Below are positions 56,398 through 64,000 of a stretch of 64,000 nt of DNA, in pieces (positions within the stretch are counted from its first letter, which is position 1; every line of letters starts with the position of its first letter). The position numbers and the translations under genes are program-made. Origin of the DNA: Thermococcus nautili (GTDB lineage: Archaea > Methanobacteriota_B > Thermococci > Thermococcales > Thermococcaceae); assembly GCF_000585495.1 (NCBI RefSeq), contig NZ_CP007264.1, positions 1,488,001-1,552,000 on the forward strand, written 5' to 3'. Under the pieces are notes generated by a model. The model was not told the DNA's origin. It did no database searches and saw only the letters and a program-made list of their open reading frames with translations.

Positions 56398-57510
56398 ATG
56401 AGGTACGACGTCCTAATCATCGGTGCCGGGCCCGTTGGCAATTATCTCGCTAACCTTCTCGCGAGGGATTACAGCGTCGCCGTCGTCGAGAGGAAGAACT
56501 CCTTCGGGGGAAAGGCCTGCACCGGCATAATCGGAGCCGAGAACTACGAGAGGCTCGGACTGCCAAAAAAAGCCGTCCTGAACGAGCTCTACGGGGCAAC
56601 TTTCTACTCGCGAATCCAGAGCTTTTCGATTGGGAGGAAGAGCCCCCAAGCGTACCTCGTTGACAGGAAAACGCTTGAGCGGGAGCTCGCGAAGAGGGCG
56701 ATGAGGAGGGGCGCCGATTACCTGATGAGCACGACCTTTAAGGGTTTCAAGAACGGGAAAGCTATTCTCCAGCACCTCGGGGAGACGCTTGAGGTAAAGG
56801 CGGACTTCTACGTCGGGGCCGACGGCGTGAACAGCACTGTGGCGAAGGCGATGGGAGCGAAGACAAAGGCCGAGTTCCTCAGTGGTTATGAGGTTGAGGT
56901 TCTTGGCGAGTTCGAGAGAAAGAGCGTCGAGGTCTGGGTGAACAAGGAGATAACGCCCGACTTCTTCGCGTGGGTGGCGCCGATAGACGGCGAAACGGCC
57001 AGAGTTGGAACCTTCGGGAGCATAGAGGCCCTGAACAGGTTTCTACGGCTCAGAAGGTTAGAACCCACGAGGATTCTCGAGTTCAAGGCCGGAACCGTCG
57101 GCTTCGGCTGGAGGAAGCCCTGGGTGCGGGGCAACGTGGCACTCGTTGGTGATTCCGCCCTTCAGATAAAACCGACCACCGCCGGGGGGATAGTCTACGG
57201 GATGCTCTGCGCCGAGGGCCTGAGGAAGGCCTTACTCGAGGGCAGGCCCGAGAACTACTGGAACTACTGCTCGTGGGTGAGGAGGCAGATAAGCTTTGGC
57301 CTCAGGTTCAGAAAGCTCTTCCTCGGCCTCGACCAGGAGGCGATAGAGAGAATCTTCGAGGTCCTAGGGAGTGAAGAGGCGAGGGAGGTAATTGAGACGC
57401 AGGCGGACTTCGACGACCACCTGAGGACGGCCAAGGCGATACTCAAGAGGCCCAAGCTCCTCGCAAAGCTCATAAAGGTCAGCCCGAGCCTGATTAGGGC
57501 GTTGCTGTGA
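56398..57510 (+). CDS. Geranylgeranyl reductase-family FAD-dependent oxidoreductase
   Basis: A 370-residue flavoprotein of the digeranylgeranylglycerophospholipid reductase type, which saturates archaeal lipid chains. N-terminal dinucleotide fold VLIIGAGPVGNYLANLLAR, GGKACTGIIGAENYERLGLP, YVGADGVNSTVAKAMG and the FAD phosphate motif VALVGDSALQIKPTTAGGIVYGM. Substrate could be another polyprenyl lipid. ATG 56398 follows GAGGGGTG. Followed 9 bp later by the ASCH gene. Confidence 0.88.
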   Translation: MRYDVLIIGAGPVGNYLANLLARDYSVAVVERKNSFGGKACTGIIGAENYERLGLPKKAVLNELYGATFYSRIQSFSIGRKSPQAYLVDRKTLERELAKRAMRRGADYLMSTTFKGFKNGKAILQHLGETLEVKADFYVGADGVNSTVAKAMGAKTKAEFLSGYEVEVLGEFERKSVEVWVNKEITPDFFAWVAPIDGETARVGTFGSIEALNRFLRLRRLEPTRILEFKAGTVGFGWRKPWVRGNVALVGDSALQIKPTTAGGIVYGMLCAEGLRKALLEGRPENYWNYCSWVRRQISFGLRFRKLFLGLDQEAIERIFEVLGSEEAREVIETQADFDDHLRTAKAILKRPKLLAKLIKVSPSLIRALL

Positions 57511-57519
57511 GGTGAGAGT

Positions 57520-57867
57520 ATGAGGTGGAAGATGGGCCTTCAGGAGGAGTACCTAAAGGCGATAGCCGAGGGGAAGAAGAGGATTGAGGGTCGCCTGTAC
57601 GACGAGAAGAGGCAGGCCATAAAGCCGGGCGACGAGATAGTCTTCGAGAACAAGCTCGTCTGCGTCGTAAAGGACCTGAGGGTTTATTCCTCCTTCAGAG
57701 AGATGCTGGAGAAGGAGGGCCTTGAGAACGTCCTGCCGGGAGTGAAGAGCATTGAAGAGGGCGTCAAGGTCTACAGGCGCTTTTATTCCGAGGAGAAGGA
57801 GAGGAAGTACGGTGTGGTTGCGATAGAGGTCGAGCCGGTTGCGTGGATTGGGGAACCGTTAGAGTGA
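57520..57867 (+). CDS. ASCH-domain protein
   Basis: A 115-residue ASCH protein, a PUA-like fold thought to bind RNA or act as an amidohydrolase: the family motif GxKxxExR is seen as EGKKRIEGRLYD (residues 17-28), with GDEIVFENK and the conserved VYSSFREMLEKEGLENVLPG. AGGTGAGAG precedes the ATG. Same operon as the reductase gene. Its end overlaps the small minus-strand gene by 9 bp. Confidence 0.88.
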   Translation: MRWKMGLQEEYLKAIAEGKKRIEGRLYDEKRQAIKPGDEIVFENKLVCVVKDLRVYSSFREMLEKEGLENVLPGVKSIEEGVKVYRRFYSEEKERKYGVVAIEVEPVAWIGEPLE

Positions 57868-57993
57868 GCCTATTTCTTGCCCCCATTTCTCGAACTCTTT
57901 CTCAATGGCCTTGAGGTTTTCAATTGCCATGCGATATTCCTCCTCGTTCAGGATTCCACGGATTTTCTCAAGCACCCACGCGTTTCCTTCCAT
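57859..57993 (-). CDS. Small 44-aa helical protein
   Basis: MEGNAWVLEKIRGILNEEEY and on, ending EKWGQEIGSL: an acidic, fully helical peptide with regular heptads (LEKIRGIL, AIENLKAIEKEF). GGGAG is 9-13 bp upstream of ATG 57993 and a TATA-like element lies near 58028. It is divergent from the DUF433 gene 79 bp away. It may be an antitoxin or regulator; function unknown. Confidence 0.5.
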   Translation of the reverse strand: MEGNAWVLEKIRGILNEEEYRMAIENLKAIEKEFEKWGQEIGSL

Positions 57994-58072
57994 AGGCAAC
58001 AACTCCCTGCAGTTTGAGACTACATGAATAAACCGCAAAAAGCGTTTTAAGGCTACAGCCTAAGATACAAAC

Positions 58073-58258
58073 ATGATGATTGACGACAGAATTGAGATAA
58101 ACCCCAAGAAAATGGGCGGTAAGCCTGTCATCAAAGGGACGAGGATTCCAGTTTACTTCATACTCGAACTCCTTGCCAACGGCTGGAGCTTTGAGGATAT
58201 ACTTGAGAGCTATCCACAGCTGACGAAGGAAGACCTAAACGCTCTTCTCGAAGGTTAA
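58073..58258 (+). CDS. DUF433 protein, orphan antitoxin-like, short
   Basis: A 61-residue DUF433 helix-turn-helix-type protein: KKMGGKPVIKGTRIPVYFILELLANGWSFEDILESYPQLTKEDL matches the family closely (shown here as GGKPVIKGTRIPV and WSFEDILESYPQLT). DUF433 proteins normally pair with a DUF5615 PIN-like toxin, but here the next gene is a convergent carboxypeptidase, and the protein stops after LNALLEG, about 10-15 residues short of usual. TATA-like gttttaagg 30 bp before the ATG suggests a leaderless message. Start could be 58073 or 58076. Confidence 0.75.
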   Translation: MMIDDRIEINPKKMGGKPVIKGTRIPVYFILELLANGWSFEDILESYPQLTKEDLNALLEG

Positions 58259-58268
58259 AAGAAAGAAA

Positions 58269-59768
58269 TCACAGATACCTCTCCTTCACCCACCTGATGA
58301 AGTAGTCCGGGTTCAGCTCCTCGCCGATGGCCTTCCTGAGGAGCTCCTTCGGCGGGTAGATGCTTCCCCAGCGGTGTATCTTCTCCCTTAGCCAGGCCTT
58401 GATTGGCTCGAACTCGGCCTTTGCAACCTTGTCTTCGAAGTCCGGGATGTCCTTCTTCATGTGGTAGTAGAGCTGGCTCGCGAGGAGCGTTCCGATGCTG
58501 TAGGTCGGGAAGTAGCCTATCGTTCCGTGCGCCCAGTGGATGTCCTGGAGGATTCCCTCGGCGTAGGTCTTCGGCCTTATTCCAAGGAGCTTCTCCATCT
58601 CCTCGTTCCAGAGCTCCGGCAAATCCTTCGCCTTAACGCCCTCGTTGAGCATCATCCTCTCAAGCTTGAAGCGGAGGAGTATGTGGAAGTTGTAGGTGAC
58701 GACGTCGGCTTCAGTCCTAATGAAGTCCGGGCGAACGATGTTGAAGTAGAGGTAAACGTCCTCCGGCGTGTAGTTGGCCATGAAGGGCAGATTCTCCTTC
58801 AGGACGGGGTAGATTAGCCCCGCGAACTCTCTGCTCCTACCGATGATGTTCTCCCAGAACCTGCTCTGGCTCTCATGGATTCCAAGGGAGACGCCACCGA
58901 CTATCGGGCTGAACATGAAGCGCTCGTCCTGCTGGAGCTCGTAGAGGGCATGTCCGAACTCGTGGACGGTGCTCAGTATCGTCCTCCTGAAGTCGTAGCC
59001 CTCGTAGCGCGTGGTTATCCTCACGTCCCTGATTCCGAACTCGGTCGTGAACGGGTGGGCGGAGATGTCCAAGCGGGAGCGGACGCCGAGCGGGAAGCCG
59101 AACTTCTGGAGAATCCAGAGGTTCACCTTCTCCATCTGCTCCCTCTCATACTTCTCCTTCTCGAGCGGGTGCTCCCTGGGAACCTTGCCCTCCTCCATTA
59201 TCTTCTCAAGGAGGGGCTTAAGCTCCTTCTCGAGCTTGTCGAACATCCTCTCGACGTCCTTGGTGGTGGTTCCCTCCTCGAAGAGGTCGAGCAGGGCATC
59301 GTAGGGCTCGTCCTCGTAGCCGAGATAGTCAGCGGCGCGCTTCGCCAAATCGATTATCCTATCGAGCCAGGGCTCGAACTTGGAGTAGTCGTCGCTCTTC
59401 TTGGCCTCCTCCCAGGCCTTCGTTGCCTGGCTCGTGACCTCGCTCATCTCCCTGAGGAACTCGGGCGGGAAGGCCTTGCTGATTCTTATCGAGCGGTCGA
59501 GGACGCGAACGACACCGCGCTCGTACTCGTTGAGGTCTTCCAAACCTTTCGCCTTCTCAACCAGCTCGACGAAGTCCGGCTTGAGGAGGAACTCCTGGCT
59601 GAGAACAGAAAGCTCGCCCTGCGCAACCGAGCGCTCGAGGATTCCCTCCCTGGGCATGTTGACCTCCATGTCCCAGCCAAGGACGCTCTGGGCGTGGTTG
59701 ATTGCCCATATCCTCCTGTACTTGGCCAGAATCTCCTTAATCGTCTCGTTCTGGAAGACGCTTTCCAT
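58269..59768 (-). CDS. Thermostable carboxypeptidase, M32 family
   Basis: Metal carboxypeptidase Taq/Pfu type that removes C-terminal residues in peptide degradation. 499 residues, the same length as the Pyrococcus enzyme: HPFTTEFGIRDVRITTRY, zinc motif STVHEFGHALYELQQ (HExxH), IHESQSRFWENIIGR (third ligand Glu) and the conserved IRPDFIRTEADVVTYN-type segment near 350 (VRPDFIRTEADVVTYN here). ATG 59768 follows GGTGGTGTTT. Confidence 0.95.
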   Translation of the reverse strand: MESVFQNETIKEILAKYRRIWAINHAQSVLGWDMEVNMPREGILERSVAQGELSVLSQEFLLKPDFVELVEKAKGLEDLNEYERGVVRVLDRSIRISKAFPPEFLREMSEVTSQATKAWEEAKKSDDYSKFEPWLDRIIDLAKRAADYLGYEDEPYDALLDLFEEGTTTKDVERMFDKLEKELKPLLEKIMEEGKVPREHPLEKEKYEREQMEKVNLWILQKFGFPLGVRSRLDISAHPFTTEFGIRDVRITTRYEGYDFRRTILSTVHEFGHALYELQQDERFMFSPIVGGVSLGIHESQSRFWENIIGRSREFAGLIYPVLKENLPFMANYTPEDVYLYFNIVRPDFIRTEADVVTYNFHILLRFKLERMMLNEGVKAKDLPELWNEEMEKLLGIRPKTYAEGILQDIHWAHGTIGYFPTYSIGTLLASQLYYHMKKDIPDFEDKVAKAEFEPIKAWLREKIHRWGSIYPPKELLRKAIGEELNPDYFIRWVKERYL

Positions 59769-59845
59769 AAACACCACCGGAGAATTTTGGAAGCCGAACT
59801 TTTAAACCTTTTCGATGGACATCTAAACGCTCCGTTGGAATGAAC

Positions 59846-61708
59846 TTACTCACTCCATTTCCGCAGTCGTTTGAGGACAACCGCGGTAACGGCGAGGATG
59901 ATGACGAGGCCCGGCCCGCAGATGGCTTTTTCTTTTGTGTTTGTTGAAGTTGGAGTAGTTGTTTCCATAACTCCCACCGTTGAAGTGTTCGTATGCTCTA
60001 ACTTTTGTGCCCCGGAACTGCACAACCCAAAGGTTACGCTCGAATTGAAGTACGGGTTAGGTAAAGCCTTGAAACTGGGAAGGGTCCTAATGTAATCCCC
60101 TTGTGGACTCATAAGCCTGAGCAGGTCAAAAGCCAGCTTTAAATTCCCGTTCACGTAATAAAGAGCGTAAACACCGGAAGAATTGTCAACTGGAAGGAGG
60201 TAGTTTCCCGGGCCGAGAATTATTCCAAAACTGGATCCACAGGCGTAGTAATAGTTCCCGTAGTCAAATCCTGCGGTGGGAATTATTAAGTAGCCGTCCC
60301 CGTCTTTTGCCGCGGCTAACTTCCACTCCCAAACCTTTGGCTGGTAATAATTCGCTAATTCATTTAACGGAATTCTAAGGGTCGTGTCGTTAAAGCGGAA
60401 GACCATATAGTCGCTTTCAACAACACCCCTTGCGACAGAACCATTGGAAGCGTGAAAGCTCTCGATTGACTGCCAACAGGTTCCGTTGAGAAGATAAACG
60501 CGCGTAGTGTTTAGGATGGGTGGGAGCTCTCTCAAGAGGAGCTCATAATGTCCCCCCCAAACACTAAACCGGAACTCGTGGAGTTCCCAAGGCTCGTGAG
60601 AGTTTGTCCACGTTGGAGAAAGGTTGAAGAACTTGGGAACACCGCTCACGACAAGATAAGGATAATAATAGGGAATCCACCCGGGCTCTTTCATTGTGGC
60701 AATTAAAACCGTTGAGGTTCCATTTGAGATGAGGGAGTAATGGAGCGAGATGTAACGTGAATACCCACCGCCAAAAAACTTGAAGAAAAACTTATGGGCT
60801 GGTAGGGGTGTTATCCACCTTTGGGGCGTCATTGCGATTACAGGGTTTTCAAGGTTTCTCAGTGGGTCTCCCTGAGGAGTAATCAGCCTCAAAACGTCCA
60901 CGAGGGGTTTTAGCTTTCCCTTCGAGTAGAGGAGGATTGGGATTGACTGGTTGGCCCATAACTCGGCACCCTTCGAAAAGTTAACGCCTGCGTAAACTTT
61001 TCCGTTGGCTTTCCAGTAGCTCAAACGCAAGGGATAAATTAGGAAGGCTTTTCTGTGAATTACCATGTATGAGGCCGTTGTTGAGTTCCAGATGTAAACC
61101 ACATCCCTGTAAATGACTCCCCCAAGGTTCTTTAAGAACTGCTCCGGGTAGTATTTTAAGAGTTCCTCCGCTGGAATCTTGAGGGTTGTGTTTGAGCCGT
61201 TGAAAACCACGTAGTTCCCCTCTAAGTGTCCAACCATCTGGGAATTCTTGGTGTAGTGAGTGACGACCACGGGTACTGCATAATTACAGGTTAGATAATC
61301 GTAGGCTGTGCCGTTTTCCGCCTGCCAGTGAATGATTGGAGTGCCGTCGTAAGAGAAGGGGGTAAAGTCGTTCGTTGGCCAGGGGAGCGTTGTGTTCCCG
61401 AGCCTGTGAGTTACTCCGGGGAGGTTCGTCAGGTTCACATACTGGAAGGTCCAGTTAGTAATGTTATTGAACGATGGGTACGCGGTGTAAAGAAGGCGGT
61501 ATTCGCCGGGGGACGAACCGTTCACCAGCCAGTAGGGGTTCACCATGATAATGAAGTATGGCAAAATTCCAATACTGTGGGGTCTAAGTCCCTCGATGGT
61601 GATTTGATAGGCCTGGAAGGTCCGGGTGCTGGAGGCAGAGACACCGTGAAATGGAACTATTGACATTGAAAGGATGAAAATAAGGAAACCAATCATTATT
61701 CGGGACAT
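59846..61708 (-). CDS. CGP-CTERM surface glycoprotein with duplicated domain
   Basis: A 620-residue exported protein: signal peptide MSRIMIGFLIFILSMSIVPF with cleavage near VSASS, many N-x-S/T sites, and a C-terminal Thr/Ser linker then KAICGPGLVIILAVTAVVLKRLRK, the CGP-CTERM tail that anchors and is thought to lipidate Thermococcales surface proteins. The ectodomain repeats itself: VVFNGSNTTLKIPAEELLKYY and LVDVLRLITPQGDPLRNL in the first half match MVFRFNDTTLRIPLNELANYY and AFDLLRLMSPQGDYIRTL in the second. Function unknown. GAGGAGAG precedes the ATG; it overlaps the upstream CGP-CTERM gene by 13 bp. Confidence 0.8.
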   Translation of the reverse strand: MSRIMIGFLIFILSMSIVPFHGVSASSTRTFQAYQITIEGLRPHSIGILPYFIIMVNPYWLVNGSSPGEYRLLYTAYPSFNNITNWTFQYVNLTNLPGVTHRLGNTTLPWPTNDFTPFSYDGTPIIHWQAENGTAYDYLTCNYAVPVVVTHYTKNSQMVGHLEGNYVVFNGSNTTLKIPAEELLKYYPEQFLKNLGGVIYRDVVYIWNSTTASYMVIHRKAFLIYPLRLSYWKANGKVYAGVNFSKGAELWANQSIPILLYSKGKLKPLVDVLRLITPQGDPLRNLENPVIAMTPQRWITPLPAHKFFFKFFGGGYSRYISLHYSLISNGTSTVLIATMKEPGWIPYYYPYLVVSGVPKFFNLSPTWTNSHEPWELHEFRFSVWGGHYELLLRELPPILNTTRVYLLNGTCWQSIESFHASNGSVARGVVESDYMVFRFNDTTLRIPLNELANYYQPKVWEWKLAAAKDGDGYLIIPTAGFDYGNYYYACGSSFGIILGPGNYLLPVDNSSGVYALYYVNGNLKLAFDLLRLMSPQGDYIRTLPSFKALPNPYFNSSVTFGLCSSGAQKLEHTNTSTVGVMETTTPTSTNTKEKAICGPGLVIILAVTAVVLKRLRKWSE

Positions 61709-62673
61709 TTTCTCACTCTCCTCACTGTTTTTTCTGCAAAGAGAGCAGTTGTCCCAAGTGGGACAAGGAAAGCAGGCCCACAGATGCTCTTTTTGCCCCT
61801 ATTCTCAACCACGGAGTTAGCAGTTGAATTGGTAGTATTCGCACTACCTTTGGCGCAGACAAACTTTTCCAAATCCATGAATTTAGGTGAACGGACGGTT
61901 TTGTTATCTGCAACAAAAAGTACGGGGATGTCCTCAACACCTTCCCCTGCGAGGACTTTGATTACCCCCATGTTAACCAAGATGACGCCGTGCTTTGCCT
62001 TAAACGCTTCCAGCTTCAGAACCGAAGCATTGACTCCTTCCGGGAGCGCAAGGGAGTAACTCCCTCCCAACCTGAAGTGAACCGTTCCGTTCTCAATCCT
62101 CACTGGAACGCCGGTTAAGGAACCGCCGGGGATTTTGTAGTTGGAGACGTTCCAGACGGACCCATTGCAGGTGTCTATCTTTGTCCCGTTGGGATACGAA
62201 ACGATTTTACAAGCTGAAACGTTTTCAAAACAAGCCCCATTGAACCGGTAGAGCACCTTCACGGTCACGTTCTTGAGGAGCGTGAAGTTGTGGGACACAC
62301 CTTCAATTGTGATTGTCACGTTTTTGTACGGGACGTGAGCCCTGTTGACGGTTAGAACGTAGAGCGTTCCGTTCACAAAACCGAGGAAGGTTTCCCGGCC
62401 GATGTCAGTGCCCCCAAGAAAGACGGCCTTGCTCCCGTCGGTAAGGATGTAGTACTCATCCACCGCACACGACGGTCTAGGCATCCACTCCCCCGCTATC
62501 ATTTCGCAGGTGTACGTGTTCTCTCCGATTCCAAGGAGAAGCCAGCCGTTGATAATACTGATTGAATCCACGGAATAAATTTTGTACGGCGAGCAATCGG
62601 CTGAGACGGCCGGGAGAAAAAGCAGTGAGAGCACAGAGATTACCAAGACCACGTTGGGAATAACTTTTGACAT
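61696..62673 (-). CDS. CGP-CTERM surface protein
   Basis: A 325-residue exported protein: signal peptide (SKVIPNVVLVISVLSLLFLPAVSA) cut before DCSPYKIYSV, a beta-rich ectodomain with many N-x-T/S sites and four or more Cys, an Asn/Thr-rich linker, and a C-terminal KSICGPAFLVPLGTTALF followed by a basic tail, a CGP-CTERM anchor that is weaker than usual because the helix contains AEKTV. The ectodomain contains GGSYSLALPEGVNASVLKLEAF and no known motif. ATG 62673 follows GGGGGGC. First gene of a two-gene surface-protein operon. Confidence 0.75.
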   Translation of the reverse strand: MSKVIPNVVLVISVLSLLFLPAVSADCSPYKIYSVDSISIINGWLLLGIGENTYTCEMIAGEWMPRPSCAVDEYYILTDGSKAVFLGGTDIGRETFLGFVNGTLYVLTVNRAHVPYKNVTITIEGVSHNFTLLKNVTVKVLYRFNGACFENVSACKIVSYPNGTKIDTCNGSVWNVSNYKIPGGSLTGVPVRIENGTVHFRLGGSYSLALPEGVNASVLKLEAFKAKHGVILVNMGVIKVLAGEGVEDIPVLFVADNKTVRSPKFMDLEKFVCAKGSANTTNSTANSVVENRGKKSICGPAFLVPLGTTALFAEKTVRRVRKCPE

Positions 62674-62901
62674 GCCCCCCACCGAATCTCACGTGGCTCC
62701 TCGGATTTCACACAAGCCATTGACAAAATAATCAAAGCTCCTAAAAAGCTTTTGGTTACACTAAATCCCAATAGACAACTCAATACGTTTTATATTTTGT
62801 CCATTTAATTGGGTAGTAACCGCTTACCACTCATCCAACTCCACCGTTTGGCTTAAAACCCAAGACAACGTAACGACTCCAATCAGGTCAGGGGTGATAG
62901 A
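62674..62901. other. 228-bp divergent region between surface proteins and the kinase gene
   Basis: No gene is visible. It contains AT-rich runs, including a TATA-like gttttatattttg (about 62789) toward the kinase and agcttttaggag toward the surface genes, and GGGGTGATAG just before the kinase ATG. No inverted repeat of note. Confidence 0.5.
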
Positions 62902-63732
62902 ATGGTCGAGCTCGTCGTCCTCGGTCACGTTTCGATAGACACGATAGTCTTCCCGGACGGAAGGAAAATCGAGATGCCCGGCGGGGCCGCGGCGGCCGTT
63001 GCTACATCAGCCTCTCTGGCCGGCGCTAAAGTTGGTCTCGTCACGAAAGTCGGCGAGGATTTTCCGCGGGGGTGGCTTGAAAAACTGGCTCAATACGTTG
63101 ACATCAGGGGAGTTCAAATCCTGCCCGGAAAGACCATTCACATCTGGGTTATCTACAAACCCGACGGAAGCGTCGAGTCGCCGGTCGAGATGGGCGTTGC
63201 GGAGAGAATGGGTGAGACGCCGATTCCTGGGGACTACCTTAAGGCAAAAATCTTTCACGTGGCCCCGATTCCGCCCGAGGAGCAGTTGAAGGTCCTTGAG
63301 AGGCTGGAAGGGAAGAATGTGAGCCTCGACTTCAACCCGACATACTACGAGGACTACCGGAGAAAGCCCGACCTCGTGAGGGAGCTCGTATCTATGAGTT
63401 ACGCAGTTTTTCCAAACGAGAGGGAGGCGAAGCTAATCACCGGCCTCGATGACGTGAAGAAATCCGCCGAGGAGCTGTACTCCTGGGGGGCGAAGCTTGT
63501 TGTGATAACAAGGGGAGAGAAAGGAGTCCTGATTTACGACGGAGACTTCCACGAGTTTCCGGCGCTTCCGGTTGAAGGGGAGATAGACCCCACCGGTGCC
63601 GGCGATGCCTTCGCGGGTGGCTTTCTGGCCGGGCTCGTGAAGGGGAAAGCGCTTGAGAAGTGCGCGAAGCTTGGCCTTGAGCGGGCGCGGGAGGTTTTGA
63701 AGAAGAGGGGAAGCTGGAGCATCAGCGTCTGA
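62902..63732 (+). CDS. PfkB-family sugar/nucleoside kinase
   Basis: A 276-residue ribokinase-type kinase: VVLGHVSIDTIVFPDGRKIEMPGGAAAAVAT start (GG motif), AGAKVGLVTKVGEDFPRGWLE, and the C-terminal anion-hole/catalytic-base motif DPTGAGDAFAGGFLAGL. Phosphorylates a sugar or nucleoside with ATP or ADP; the substrate is not decided by sequence. ATG 62902 follows GGGGTGATAGA. Confidence 0.88.
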   Translation: MVELVVLGHVSIDTIVFPDGRKIEMPGGAAAAVATSASLAGAKVGLVTKVGEDFPRGWLEKLAQYVDIRGVQILPGKTIHIWVIYKPDGSVESPVEMGVAERMGETPIPGDYLKAKIFHVAPIPPEEQLKVLERLEGKNVSLDFNPTYYEDYRRKPDLVRELVSMSYAVFPNEREAKLITGLDDVKKSAEELYSWGAKLVVITRGEKGVLIYDGDFHEFPALPVEGEIDPTGAGDAFAGGFLAGLVKGKALEKCAKLGLERAREVLKKRGSWSISV

Positions 63733-64000
63733 CCAAGAGGTAGAAGAGAACGTATAGAAGGACTACGAAGATGGCGGCAAGGGCAGTGTTGACGAAGCTT
63801 GGAGTGTAGAGGGACAGCAGGTAGGCGAAGTAGTAAATCGGAACGGCAAGCAGGGTTCCAGCGAAGAGAACGTAGTAGTGCTCTGCCGGAGCGCTTCTCT
63901 TGGCGAGGTAGATGGATTCCACGTACTGGATGGCGAATATTAGCGTAAAAATGCCCACAAAGCCCCCTATCGAGCGATAAACCAGCAAAAACCCCAGAAA
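63722..64000 (-). CDS. Small membrane protein, 5' end outside the window (partial)
   Basis: An open minus-strand frame that reaches the right edge. 92 residues are visible, with three hydrophobic segments (SIGGFVGIFTLIFAIQYV, YYVLFAGTLLAVPIYYFAYLL, TALAAIFVVLLYVLFYLL). A TTG at 63988 could be the start, but the frame is open beyond it, so the start is not certain. No family recognised. Its stop overlaps the end of the kinase gene by 11 bp. Confidence 0.55.
   Translation of the reverse strand, partial: FLGFLLVYRSIGGFVGIFTLIFAIQYVESIYLAKRSAPAEHYYVLFAGTLLAVPIYYFAYLLSLYTPSFVNTALAAIFVVLLYVLFYLLVRR

Noticed and set aside
58875-59843. Long plus-strand open frame (322 codons) opposite the M32 carboxypeptidase gene
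   Set aside because: Leu/Glu-rich antisense shadow of a well-supported gene, no ribosome site and no recognisable domain.

Overview
The window is a dense piece of a hyperthermophilic archaeal chromosome, almost certainly Thermococcales (Thermococcus-like). The reasons are an archaeal TBP, fibrillarin-Nop5, a two-subunit GMP synthase, PurP and PurSQL, an ADP-forming acyl-CoA synthetase beside indolepyruvate:ferredoxin oxidoreductase, ribose-1,5-bisphosphate isomerase, two surface proteins with CGP-CTERM tails, GGTGGTG/GGAGGTG ribosome binding sites and TTTATA/CTTAAAA-type TATA boxes. I saw no rRNA, tRNA or CRISPR array. Functions are assigned from motifs and family recall only; no database search was run.

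Layout. 1-4.2 kb: peptide/aryl-acid fermentation (acyl-CoA synthetase alpha, iorA, iorB). 4.2-9.4 kb: defence-type block with a DUF2357 PD-(D/E)xK nuclease, a McrB-like AAA protein, and an archaeal ATPase gene bracketed by TTACCCC/GGGGTAA palindromes. 9.4-13.3 kb: core genes (HDAC-like hydrolase coupled to tbp, DUF505, DUF356). 13.3-17 kb: a second, canonical McrBC with a VapBC-like pair appended whose toxin is frameshifted. 17-20 kb: aMBF1, a GNAT acetyltransferase, a DMT transporter and another TA pair with a doubly broken toxin. 20-25.7 kb: DUF35-thiolase-HMG-CoA synthase (mevalonate entry), Nop5-fibrillarin, R15P isomerase. 25.9-29.4 kb: aminotransferase, a catalytically dead-looking class I amidotransferase, radical SAM and OsmC proteins.

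29.4-47 kb is a purine biosynthesis island: guaAB-[vapBC]-guaAA, purP1, purL, purQ, purS, a SLOG-fold protein, purP2, purD, purE, purT, purM, purC and purF. It covers most steps from PRPP to FAICAR plus GMP synthesis. Two degenerate KaiC-like genes and a membrane DUF835 gene with a 54-aa partner sit between the pur genes. Three pur promoters (purS, purD, purC) share an exactly spaced motif, TTGACAT-N18-CTTAAAA followed by a second ACA 21-23 nt into the TATA element. I read this as a purine operator that I do not recognise from the literature.

47-64 kb: a HEPN/MNT toxin-antitoxin pair with a frameshifted HEPN gene and palindromic operators, an orphan formate dehydrogenase-like oxidoreductase, pdxS-pdxT (PLP synthesis), an IS200/605-type TnpB element, DUF460, pyrrolidone carboxypeptidase, a geranylgeranyl reductase-like flavoprotein, ASCH and DUF433 proteins, an M32 carboxypeptidase, two CGP-CTERM surface proteins, a PfkB kinase and a membrane protein cut by the window edge.

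The most interesting signals are the purine promoter motif, the palindrome-bracketed ATPase, two dissimilar McrB-type systems 5 kb apart on either side of tbp, three inactivated toxins next to intact antitoxins, a TA pair embedded by ATGA overlaps inside the split GMP synthetase operon, and the KaiC-like/DUF835 genes inside the purine cluster.
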